Assembly: GCA_021784375.1 (NCBI GenBank)
Contig: JAJXSV010000175.1
Span: 1-5,436 of the forward strand
Origin: Actinomycetes bacterium
GTDB lineage: Bacteria; Actinomycetota; Actinomycetes; S36-B12; UBA5976
Length of the DNA stretch: 5,436 nucleotides
Direction of reading: 5' to 3'
The notes beneath the pieces were generated by a model. It had not been told where the DNA came from, did not search any database, and was given only the letters and a program-made list of their open reading frames with translations. Shown here one piece after another: positions 1 to 5,317 of the stretch. The translations under genes and the position numbers were made by a program. The number at the start of each line of letters is the position of its first letter. Position 1 is the first letter of the stretch.

Positions 1-2
1 CG

Positions 3-242
3 CGCCCGACGGGCGCCCTGCTGGTTGGGCCCGCCTCCCGACTCATCATCCACACGACGATGAAGGTCGACGGCAACCCGCAGACGGCGTTCCTCGTCTA
101 CCAGGTCTCAGGTCGCGTACTTGCCGCGTTGTACGCCGTCGACAACTCAGGGAAGCCGTTCCCGCAGGTCACACTCGATGCGTTCTACGGACTGGCCGGG
201 GACATCGCCCTACGGCTGCAGGCCAATGCGCCACTGCTCTAG
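3..242 (+). CDS. C-terminal fragment of an unrecognised protein, open at the left edge
   Basis: The reading frame is open from the first complete codon at position 3 to a TAG at 240-242, about 79 residues, so the in-frame ATG at 60 is probably internal and the true start lies outside the window. The visible protein has a beta-rich stretch (VYQVSGRVLAALYAVDN) followed by a short C-terminal helix (LDAFYGLAGDIALRLQAN). This strand-then-helix ending resembles the tails of actinobacterial extracytoplasmic sensor or lipoprotein domains of the PknH_C type, but that is a weak resemblance and no motif settles it. No function is assigned. The gene converges on glnR with only 6 bp between stop codons, leaving no space for an intergenic terminator. 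Confidence is good that this is coding, low on identity. Confidence 0.6.
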   Translation, partial: RPTGALLVGPASRLIIHTTMKVDGNPQTAFLVYQVSGRVLAALYAVDNSGKPFPQVTLDAFYGLAGDIALRLQANAPLL

Positions 243-248
243 TGGCGG

Positions 249-956
249 CTACACGAGCGCGTTGGTGCCGCGGGTCTGCTCGGTCTCGAAACGGTAGCCG
301 ACGTTGCGCACGGTGCCGATGAGGTTCTCGAAGTCGATGCCGAGCTTCATGCGCAGACGGCGCACATGCACGTCAACGGTGCGGGTACCACCGAAGTAGT
401 CGTACCCCCACACCTCCTGGAGCAACTGCGCGCGCGAGAAGACGCGGCCCGGACTGCCCGCGAGGAACTTCAGCAGTTCGAACTCCTTGAAGGTGAGATC
501 GAGCGTGCGGCCATGCAACTTGGCGGTGTAGGTGGCTTCATCGATCACGAGGTCTCCGTGCCGGATCTCCTCGGTGCGGTCATCGGCGTTGGTCCCGGCC
601 ATCGCCATCTGGCGACCGATGGCGAGGCGGATGCGGGCGTCGACCTCGGCCGGTCCGGCTGTGTCAAGCAGCACGTCATCGATCCCCCAGTCGGCTGACA
701 CCGCGGCCAGTCCGCCCTCGGTGGCGATGAGCAGGATCGTGTTGTCGATGCCGGTGGTGCGGATGAGGCGGCACAGTGAGCGCGCTGACGCGAGGTCCCG
801 TCGGCCGTCGACGAGCACCACGTCGGAGGACGGCGCGCTCACGAGCGCCGAGACCTCGGGCGGGAGCACCCGCACCTTGTGCGGGAGCAGCGAGAGCGCA
901 GGGAGCACCTCGGTGGACAGCGTCATGGCACGCGTCAACAGCAGCAGTTCGGCCAT
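249..956 (-). CDS. glnR: GlnR, orphan OmpR-family nitrogen response regulator
   Basis: A 235-residue transcription factor controlling nitrogen assimilation genes (glutamine synthetase, ammonium transport, nitrite/nitrate use in characterised actinomycetes). The N-terminal receiver-like domain spans about residues 1-115; the C-terminal winged helix spans about 130-225, with the signature LTFKEFELL (154-162), [22 protein letters not shown] (181-202, shown by its key residues W183, R192, R199) and GTVRNVGYR (214-222). The receiver keeps D50 and R52 in VDGRRD (49-54) and the GlnR-typical [19 protein letters not shown] block (79-97), but lacks the usual acidic pocket and conserved lysine of phosphorylated receivers. 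In studied GlnR proteins D50 holds the homodimer by charge contacts rather than being phosphorylated. The start at 956 is chosen over upstream in-frame codons because GGAGGTG lies just before it and the protein then begins as GlnR does (MAELLLLT). No histidine kinase gene is adjacent. It is co-directional with the prepilin peptidase gene upstream. Confidence 0.95.
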   Translation of the reverse strand: MAELLLLTRAMTLSTEVLPALSLLPHKVRVLPPEVSALVSAPSSDVVLVDGRRDLASARSLCRLIRTTGIDNTILLIATEGGLAAVSADWGIDDVLLDTAGPAEVDARIRLAIGRQMAMAGTNADDRTEEIRHGDLVIDEATYTAKLHGRTLDLTFKEFELLKFLAGSPGRVFSRAQLLQEVWGYDYFGGTRTVDVHVRRLRMKLGIDFENLIGTVRNVGYRFETEQTRGTNALV

Positions 957-959
957 GTC

Positions 960-966
960 CACCTCC
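960..966 (-). promoter_or_regulatory. Ribosome binding site of glnR
   Basis: On the minus strand GGAGGTG is found a few bases before the ATG at 956 (GGAGG to ATG spacing 5). It is a near-perfect Shine-Dalgarno sequence and is the strongest argument for this start; the open frame otherwise extends another 74 codons upstream into the neighbouring gene. Confidence 0.85.
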
Positions 967-973
967 AATAGCG

Positions 974-1020
974 AAGAACCCGGCAGCGAGACACACAGGT
1001 GGCGCCGTTGCCGAGTTCTT
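974..1020 (-). repeat. 12-bp-arm inverted repeat in the glnR leader
   Basis: Read on the minus strand, AAGAACTCGGCA (1020-1009) is followed after 23 nt by TGCCGGGTTCTT (985-974). All 12 positions can pair in RNA, one as a T-G wobble. The repeat fills the gap between the prepilin peptidase stop (1042) and the glnR Shine-Dalgarno site, ending 7 nt before the latter. It could be an RNA hairpin that limits read-through from the upstream gene or modulates glnR translation, or a DNA operator. No T-run follows, so it is not a classic intrinsic terminator. A second palindrome, TGCCGGCA at 1020-1027, abuts the distal arm and could form an alternative pairing. The repeat is seen directly; its role is inferred. 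Confidence 0.6.
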
Positions 1021-1041
1021 GCCGGCAGTCTAGTCGAAGGG

Positions 1042-1806
1042 CTAGGCGGACAGGAACGACGTGAGCAATCCGGCCAGCGGCAGCGCCCCGAACGCGCCCA
1101 GCAGCATGAAGGGACCGAAGGGGATGGTGCCCTTGCGATCGGCCCTGCGCGATGCCAGCAGCACGGCTGACACCGCACCTCCGGCGAGGAACGCGAGCAT
1201 CGTCGCGCCGACGGTGTAGACCCATCCGAGGTACCCGGTGATCGCGCCGATGGACAGGGCGAGCTTGACGTCGCCCATGCCCATGCCTCCTCGCGAGAGC
1301 AGGTTCATCAGGAAGTACACGGCGAACAGCAGCGCGGCGCCCGCGCATGCGTGGAGCAGGCCGCTCAGCCCGTGCATCGCCGCATCGGCGGCGAGCAGCA
1401 CGAGCGCGCCGGCCGCGGAGGGCAGGGTGAGTGCGTCGGGCAGCCGCTTCTCGCGGAGGTCGATCACCGCCAGGGCCATCGCGATCGGGATGTACAGCAG
1501 CCAGGGCACGAAGGTGATCCCGGGCAGTGATTGCGTCAGCACGTCGAATGCCATGAGCACGCAGATGGCTTCCAGCAGTGCCTGGCGTCCACCCAGCTGC
1601 GCCCGGCAGGAATGGCAACGGGCGCGACGCAGCAGCCAGGCGATCAGCGGGAGCTGCTCGTACCAGGTGAGGGCGGATGCGCAGTTCCCACAGCGCAGGG
1701 GACCGAGCAGGGGCTCGCGGCCGGGGACGCGGTCGATGAGCAGGCGCGCGCACCACGCGCAGAGGACGCCGTACACCGGCGAAGCCAGCAGCGTCAGCCA
1801 GGTCAT
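1042..1806 (-). CDS. Type IV prepilin peptidase / N-methyltransferase (A24 family)
   Basis: A 254-residue integral membrane aspartic protease that cleaves the short leader of type IV pilins or pseudopilins and methylates the new N-terminus. The N-terminal methylase-type region carries two CxxC pairs, C39/C42 (RCGNC) and C64/C67 (RCHSC), with the usual roughly 22-residue spacing; these bind zinc in the bifunctional enzymes. The A24 peptidase core shows the first catalytic aspartate D116 in [12 protein letters not shown] and the second, D179, in GMGMGDVKL, the GxGD motif. Hydrophobic segments occur at about 4-20, 79-115, 128-168, 183-220 and 230-250. Length and domain order match full-length PilD/TadV-like actinobacterial enzymes. 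The ATG at 1806 has GGGGGTGG upstream. No pilin, assembly ATPase or secretion gene lies in the window, so its substrate is unknown here; tad, type IV pilus or competence pseudopilins are the family options. It is co-directional with glnR. Confidence 0.93.
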   Translation of the reverse strand: MTWLTLLASPVYGVLCAWCARLLIDRVPGREPLLGPLRCGNCASALTWYEQLPLIAWLLRRARCHSCRAQLGGRQALLEAICVLMAFDVLTQSLPGITFVPWLLYIPIAMALAVIDLREKRLPDALTLPSAAGALVLLAADAAMHGLSGLLHACAGAALLFAVYFLMNLLSRGGMGMGDVKLALSIGAITGYLGWVYTVGATMLAFLAGGAVSAVLLASRRADRKGTIPFGPFMLLGAFGALPLAGLLTSFLSA

Positions 1807-1815
1807 GGGCCACCC

Positions 1816-1880
1816 CCGAATCGGATTCTCGCAACCGTACGGGCCGATTGTTGTGGACGACGGGCCGATTTCCCGCCGAT
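1816..1880. promoter_or_regulatory. Phased GCCGAT repeats in the divergent intergenic region
   Basis: ACGGGCCGATT occurs twice as a perfect 11-bp direct repeat at 1839-1849 and 1860-1870, 21 bp apart. The core GCCGAT recurs at 1875-1880, 11 bp further. Just upstream, CCGAATCGG (1816-1824) is a perfect 4-bp-arm palindrome holding CCGA/TCGG in both orientations. Spacings of 21 and 11 bp place the cores on one face of the helix, as expected for tandem protein-binding sites. The array sits between the divergent prepilin peptidase and GT87 genes and starts 10 bp upstream of the peptidase ATG. No regulator can be named and no convincing sigma-factor hexamers are seen nearby. Confidence 0.4.
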
Positions 1881-1930
1881 CCGGTCCGCGACCCTGCGCC
1901 GACGCACCGGCGGGTGGCGCCTCGGCTCCA

Positions 1931-1972
1931 CACCGTGCTCATCGCGACTGCCCCGTGGATGCGAGCACGGTG
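1931..1972. repeat. Perfect 10-bp inverted repeat upstream of the GT87 gene
   Basis: CACCGTGCTC (1931-1940) and GAGCACGGTG (1963-1972) are exact reverse complements separated by 22 bp, so half-site centres are 32 bp apart, about three helical turns. The distal arm ends 13 bp before the GTG at 1986 and 70 bp before the ATG at 2043. It may be an operator or a hairpin in the 5' leader of the glycosyltransferase mRNA. There is no poly-T after either arm. Confidence 0.5.
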
Positions 1973-1985
1973 CAGGCCATAGCCT

Positions 1986-3317
1986 GTGCACGACAATCCC
2001 GCGGTTCCTCCCGCGGTGCCATACCGCCCGGAAGCGCTCTCCATGACGACATTGCGACAGGCCCCGCAAGACCAGCGACGGCGACTGTGGGACAGTGGCC
2101 TCTTCGCCCTGCTCGTCTGGCTGCTCGTGCATGAGATGACTGTTGCGATCTGGCACGCCTACAACTACACCGCCTGCTGCGACGTCCGCTACTACTGGCT
2201 GTCGATGCACGGGCTGGGCCATGCGGGTGCAGCGCACACCTTCCGTGAGTACCCGACGCCGGTGATCTGGATCATGCAGATCCCCTGGTGGCTGGCGCAG
2301 GGCGACTGGTCGAACTACCACCGCTGGTTCCAGGCCATGATGACGGCGGTGGACGCGACCTTCGCAATCGCGCTCTGGCGTGCTGGAGGCAACCGTCGTC
2401 GAGAGGCCCTCGCCTTCTGGATCGTCTTCCCGACGCTGCTTGGACCCATCTCGTACACGCGCTTCGACATGCTGCCCGCAGTGCTGGTCGGCGGAGCACT
2501 GTTGACGCTGGGCGAGCAACGGCACCGGGTCTCGGGTGCGCTGACCGGCATCGGTGCGGCCATCAAGTTGTGGCCCGCAGCGTTGTGGCCGGTGCTCCTG
2601 GTGAGCCAGCGCAAGGGCAAGCTTCGCGCCACTGCGTGGTTCCTGGGCACCGGTGCCGCGCTCGCGCTGATCTCCATCAAGTACGCCGGCCTGCAACGGC
2701 TCCTCTCCCCCTTGCAGTGGCAGGAGAAGCGGGGGCTGCAGATCGAGTCGATCTGGGCCACCGTGCCCATGGCCCTGCGCGGATTCCTGCCCAAGGACTA
2801 CCCACTCACCGTCCGCTTCGGTGCCTGGGAGATCGACGGCCCTGGCGTGCATGCCTGGATGACGGTCGCAACATTGGTCACGGTCCTGGCAGTGGTCGCC
2901 TTCGTCGCCGCGTACCTGCTCTGGGTGCTGCGGGGACGGCACACGCATCTCGAGGCCGGGCTGTTCGTGCTCTGCGTGATCGCCGCACTCATCGTGTCCA
3001 ACAAGGCCCTGAGCACCCAGTACATCCTGTGGCTGGGCCCACCGACGGCAGCGCTCATCAGCATGCTCGGTCAGGATGATCCACACGGCGAGTCGCTGAA
3101 GCCGCGGCAGGTGCGACGCATCGCGGTGATGATGCTCGTCATCGCGGTGCTGACGCAGCTGATCTTCCCCCGCCCCTATCACCCCCTGACATACAACGGC
3201 GACTTCTTCGGCCTGGCGACCACGGTGCTCGTCATGCGCAACATCGTGTTGCTGGCATTCGCGGTCACGCTGGCCGGCATGCTGTTCGGGCGATTGCGCA
3301 CAGCCGTCCACCACTGA
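1986..3317 (+). CDS. GT87 (DUF2029) family polyprenol-phosphate-mannose-type glycosyltransferase
   Basis: A 443-residue (GTG at 1986) or 424-residue (ATG at 2043) polytopic membrane glycosyltransferase of the GT-C fold. Related actinobacterial enzymes use polyprenyl-phospho-mannose on the outer face of the membrane to extend lipid-linked glycans or phosphatidylinositol mannosides. Numbered from 1986: first span about 39-56, then an extracytoplasmic loop with the probable catalytic aspartate in CCDVRYYW (D66), REYPTPV (87-93), YTRFDMLPA (157-165), the family hallmark GIGAAIKLWPA (188-198), EKRGLQIESIW (247-257), and NKALSTQYILWLGPP (339-353), followed by C-terminal spans to about 440. About ten hydrophobic segments can be counted. 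The ATG at 2043 has GGAAG 8 nt upstream and removes a proline-rich, non-membrane N-terminus; I slightly favour it but list the longer frame. The acceptor cannot be told from sequence. The gene is divergent from the prepilin peptidase and followed on the same strand by the NAGPA-like gene. Confidence 0.85.
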   Translation: MHDNPAVPPAVPYRPEALSMTTLRQAPQDQRRRLWDSGLFALLVWLLVHEMTVAIWHAYNYTACCDVRYYWLSMHGLGHAGAAHTFREYPTPVIWIMQIPWWLAQGDWSNYHRWFQAMMTAVDATFAIALWRAGGNRRREALAFWIVFPTLLGPISYTRFDMLPAVLVGGALLTLGEQRHRVSGALTGIGAAIKLWPAALWPVLLVSQRKGKLRATAWFLGTGAALALISIKYAGLQRLLSPLQWQEKRGLQIESIWATVPMALRGFLPKDYPLTVRFGAWEIDGPGVHAWMTVATLVTVLAVVAFVAAYLLWVLRGRHTHLEAGLFVLCVIAALIVSNKALSTQYILWLGPPTAALISMLGQDDPHGESLKPRQVRRIAVMMLVIAVLTQLIFPRPYHPLTYNGDFFGLATTVLVMRNIVLLAFAVTLAGMLFGRLRTAVHH

Positions 3318-3335
3318 CTGGACGCGTCGGCCTGC

Positions 3336-3345
3336 GCGCCGGCGC
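3336..3345. repeat. GC palindrome just after the GT87 stop codon
   Basis: GCGCCGGCGC is a perfect 10-bp palindrome 18 bp after the TGA of the GT87 gene, within a longer run of C and G. It could help form a transcription-terminating structure, but it has no loop and no T-tract, so a terminator call would be weak. Confidence 0.25.
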
Positions 3346-3360
3346 CGCGGTCCCGTTCAG

Positions 3361-3421
3361 GTGTCGCAACCCGGACATGCAACCGGTCCCGCCTGTTCGT
3401 GGGATTGCCGACACGGACCGG
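3361..3421. repeat. Nested inverted repeats between the GT87 and NAGPA-like genes
   Basis: GTGTCGCAA (3361-3369) pairs with TTGCCGACAC (3405-3414) with one bulged base; continuing past another bulge, CCC (3370-3372) can pair with GGG (3401-3403), giving about 12 base pairs. Overlapping this, CCGGTCC (3383-3389) and GGACCGG (3415-3421) are an exact 7-bp inverted pair. CGGTCCCG occurs at both 3348-3355 and 3384-3391. The two hairpins are mutually exclusive. They lie 44-104 bp after the GT87 stop and more than 50 bp before the candidate promoter of the next gene, which fits a terminator region or a regulatory leader; neither is proven. Confidence 0.35.
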
Positions 3422-3472
3422 CAGGGTGGCTCGGTGGCGTGACCACGGGCTTTTCGCGAGGCTGGCAAAACG

Positions 3473-3504
3473 CTGACAGAAGCCTGTCCTGCGCCTGCTA
3501 ACTT
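3473..3504 (+). promoter_or_regulatory. Weak candidate promoter of the NAGPA-like gene
   Basis: CTGACA at 3473-3478 resembles a -35 element (four or five matches to TTGACA) and TAACTT at 3499-3504 resembles a -10 element (TAnnnT). The 20-bp spacer is longer than the ideal 17-18, so this may be one element of a different promoter. If used, transcription would begin near 3511 and give a leader of about 60 nt before the ATG at 3571. The gap to the previous gene makes a dedicated promoter somewhere here likely. Confidence 0.3.
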
Positions 3505-3570
3505 CGAGCCGAGTCATCGTGCGCACCGGCGCCGAAGCCGTACGCGGTCACATCAGGGGGCAACCTCGCA

Positions 3571-4662
3571 ATGTCCTTGCGATCACGCATCATGAGGTGG
3601 GTCTCGGCACTTCTCGTCATGGCCCTCGGCGCCACCGCCTGGTCACTGTTGCAGACCGTGCGTGTCATGCCGAACACTCCGGTGGCCGTGCAGGTCGGGG
3701 AATGGGCTCGGACGCACGGGCTCGGCTTCCTGGTCACGCAGTTCGAGGTCGCCGTCAACTACCTCAACCCACCGAAGGCGGGCGGCCGTCCCGACATGAC
3801 TGTGCTGGCAGCGCTCGGGAGCACGGGCACTTCACTCGGCGCCAGGGCACCCATGCCGACCCCGCTCACGCCTGCCCTCATGGGTGAGGGCAGCTTCCGG
3901 GTGCTTCGTGCCATCCACGGTGTCCCCGTGATCCAAGAGGCGCTCGTGCGCCCCGATGCGCGATCATCGTCGTACCTCACCAGTGTCATCGTGATGTCCG
4001 GGGCACACACCCGACTCAGCCTGCATCCGGGCACCATGGACCCGGGCCATCCCCGGGCCTTCCACAGCCGTGCGATGGTCTCAGACAGGACCTCCACCGG
4101 GCTGCTTGCCACGTTCAACAGCGGATTCCTCGTCCAGGACTCGCTGGGCGGCTTCTACCTCAATGGCAGGACCGCGGGCCGGCTGCGCAGCGGCGCAGCC
4201 TCGATCGTCACCTACGCGGATGGACACACCGCCATCGGCATGTGGGGACGGGACATGACCATGGCGACGGATGTCGCTTCCGTGCGACAGAACCTGCGCC
4301 TGATCGTGGACGACGGCAAGCCGGTCGCGCAGGTCGCAGAGGCCGTGGCGTCGCGCTTCGGCGCTGCCGCCGGCGCGTCTTTCCGCACCTGGCGCTCGGG
4401 GCTCGGCGTGACCGCGAGTGGCGATCTGGTCTACGCGATGGGCGACGCACTCACGACCAATGCACTGGCATCGGTGCTCGCAAGGGCCGGTGCGGTTCGC
4501 GCACTGCAGCTCGACATCAACTACCACTCGGTCGCCTACCTCTGGTACACGGCCGGAGCCCATGGGCGCGTGCGACCGCACAAGGTCCTTGATCCCGCGC
4601 ACGGCATCAGGACGTACCTGGGCATCGACCCCAGGGACTTCTTCGCGCTCTACGCGCGCTGA
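3571..4662 (+). CDS. Membrane-anchored phosphodiester glycosidase (NAGPA-like) domain protein
   Basis: A 363-residue protein with the phosphodiester glycosidase fold named after the mammalian enzyme that uncovers mannose-6-phosphate. Bacterial members are found in surface glycan metabolism and are thought to cleave sugar-phosphodiester bonds. A basic start (MSLRSRIMR) and hydrophobic segment at about 9-30 without a clear cleavage site suggest a signal anchor with the domain outside the cell. A linker of low conservation runs to about 110. The domain follows: ATFNSGFL (180-187, the diagnostic FN/SGF turn), QNLRLIVDDGKP (240-251), WRSGLGVTASGDLVYAMG (274-291) and ALQLDINYHS (311-320, with D315 and N317), ending in a C-terminal FFALYAR. 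AGGGGG lies 10 nt before the ATG. The gene follows the GT87 enzyme on the same strand after 253 bp. A shared envelope glycan substrate is plausible but is inference; the exact substrate is unknown. Confidence 0.82.
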   Translation: MSLRSRIMRWVSALLVMALGATAWSLLQTVRVMPNTPVAVQVGEWARTHGLGFLVTQFEVAVNYLNPPKAGGRPDMTVLAALGSTGTSLGARAPMPTPLTPALMGEGSFRVLRAIHGVPVIQEALVRPDARSSSYLTSVIVMSGAHTRLSLHPGTMDPGHPRAFHSRAMVSDRTSTGLLATFNSGFLVQDSLGGFYLNGRTAGRLRSGAASIVTYADGHTAIGMWGRDMTMATDVASVRQNLRLIVDDGKPVAQVAEAVASRFGAAAGASFRTWRSGLGVTASGDLVYAMGDALTTNALASVLARAGAVRALQLDINYHSVAYLWYTAGAHGRVRPHKVLDPAHGIRTYLGIDPRDFFALYAR

Positions 4663-4829
4663 CGCGGCCTGCCGTGTGCCGGTCCCTCGCCATGCTCGGG
4701 TTTGGTGACCGGATACTCGGTGCCGACGCCTCCCCCTCCCAGCACGCGGCCACGCGCACCTTCCACAGCGGCGCACCCCTCGACTTCCGGGGCATGCAGA
4801 CTGCGGGCCCCGTCGACCATCTGTCGGCA
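4663..4829. other. Noncoding gap between convergent genes
   Basis: This 167-bp stretch separates the stop of the NAGPA-like gene from the end of the marR gene. Short open frames here have no recognisable product. The only structure seen is CCGGTC (4679-4684) and GACCGG (4707-4712), a 6-bp inverted pair with a 22-nt loop, located 17 bp after the upstream stop codon; its loop includes GGGTTTGG. It might act as a weak terminator for the plus-strand gene. Confidence 0.35.
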
Positions 4830-4849
4830 AGGGATCAGGTCTGATCCCT
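4830..4849. terminator. Near-perfect palindrome overlapping the marR stop codon
   Basis: AGGGATCAG (4830-4838) and CTGATCCCT (4841-4849) are exact reverse complements with only GT between them. In RNA, opening the innermost pair gives an 8-bp stem with a 4-nt loop. The stop codon of marR (4835-4837, read on the minus strand) lies inside the distal arm, so the hairpin includes the last codons of the gene. It stands between two convergent genes, which suits a bidirectional terminator, yet neither strand has a T-run after it. U-less hairpin terminators have been proposed in actinomycetes. It could instead be a protein-binding site. Confidence 0.4.
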
Positions 4850-5260
4850 GAGCAGCGCGGTGAGGATCCTGCGCAGTTCAGCCCGGTCACCCTGAGTCAG
4901 GCGGTTCAGCAAGCGGCTGCGCTCTCCGAGCGCACGCGCCAAATCGCCGCGCAGTGCGATCCCTGACTGTGTGGGAGTGAGCACTCTGACGCGCCGATCG
5001 TCTCCTGGCTCACGTGTCACGAGCCCCCGGGCCTCCAGATCGGTCGCAAGTCCCGTGACGTACGACTGGTCACAGGACAGGCGCTCAGCAAGGGCATGCA
5101 TCGGAGCTGGCACGTCGAGCATCATGAGCGCCCGGGCAAGTGGCACGGGGACGTCGAGGGGCTCGACGGCGTGAGCGAAGTCGTCCCTCACGCGAACCGA
5201 TGCTTGGACGATGAGCCGTGCGATCCAACGTGCTTCGTCAACTGCATCCGTCCGGGCCAC
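4835..5260 (-). CDS. MarR-family transcriptional regulator
   Basis: A 141-residue DNA-binding protein if it begins at the GTG at 5260. MarR proteins are dimeric repressors or activators whose DNA binding is usually relieved by small ligands or oxidation. Helix-rich N-terminal dimerisation residues run to about 45; the winged helix-turn-helix follows: PMHALAERLSCDQSYVTGLATDLEARGLV (53-81, described by its helices; recognition helix about 64-77), the wing with the family signature GDDRRVRVLT (86-95), then TPTQSGIALRGDL and a C-terminal helix pair ending LLRDQT. A single cysteine, C63, lies at the start of the recognition-helix turn. The same frame is open up to another GTG at 5401, but those 47 extra residues are Arg/Pro/Ala-rich and unlike MarR proteins, and 141 residues is the usual size. 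No Shine-Dalgarno site precedes 5260. Its target gene is probably itself or a gene beyond the right edge; what it senses is unknown. Confidence 0.87.
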   Translation of the reverse strand: MARTDAVDEARWIARLIVQASVRVRDDFAHAVEPLDVPVPLARALMMLDVPAPMHALAERLSCDQSYVTGLATDLEARGLVTREPGDDRRVRVLTPTQSGIALRGDLARALGERSRLLNRLTQGDRAELRRILTALLRDQT

Positions 5261-5266
5261 GGGCGC

Positions 5267-5272
5267 AGGATA
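5267..5272 (-). promoter_or_regulatory. Candidate -10 element of marR, implying a leaderless mRNA
   Basis: On the minus strand TATCCT ends 6 nt before the GTG at 5260, the spacing expected if transcription starts at or next to the start codon. There is no Shine-Dalgarno sequence in the gap. Leaderless mRNAs are common in actinobacteria. No good -35 hexamer is seen 17-18 bp upstream, which weakens the call. Confidence 0.35.
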
Positions 5273-5303
5273 CTTCGTTGCATCGCAGGCCGATTGCGAC
5301 GCA

Positions 5304-5317
5304 GTTCGGGGCCGAAC
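5304..5317. promoter_or_regulatory. Candidate MarR operator, 6-bp-arm palindrome
   Basis: GTTCGG-GG-CCGAAC is an exact inverted repeat with a 2-bp centre, lying 44-57 bp upstream of the marR start. The half-site GTTCG recurs at 5331-5335 inside GAGT-TCG-ACTC (5329-5339), a second short palindrome. MarR dimers typically bind palindromes of this general size near their own promoters, so autoregulation and control of a divergent gene beyond the right edge are plausible. The site is upstream of the candidate -10 rather than overlapping it. Confidence 0.35.

Noticed and set aside
974..1020. Classic rho-independent terminator before glnR
   Set aside because: The stem is suitable but no T-run follows on the minus strand; kept only as an inverted repeat.
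957..1178. N-terminal extension of glnR by 74 residues
   Set aside because: It would overlap the upstream gene, passes through the inverted repeat, is Arg/Ser/Pro-rich, and ignores the strong Shine-Dalgarno site before 956.
1807..1985. GlnR-binding box in the divergent region
   Set aside because: No GTnAC-n6-GAAAC arrangement was found by eye.
935..2044. 369-codon minus-strand frame overlapping the prepilin peptidase
   Set aside because: Arg/Ala/Gly-rich product without motifs, in a different frame of the same strand as an enzyme with all its catalytic residues.
1803..3314. Long open frame (503 codons) on the minus strand opposite the GT87 gene
   Set aside because: Its product is rich in Gln, His, Arg and Gly without a domain, and it mirrors a well-supported gene. 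Long antisense frames are normal in GC-rich DNA.
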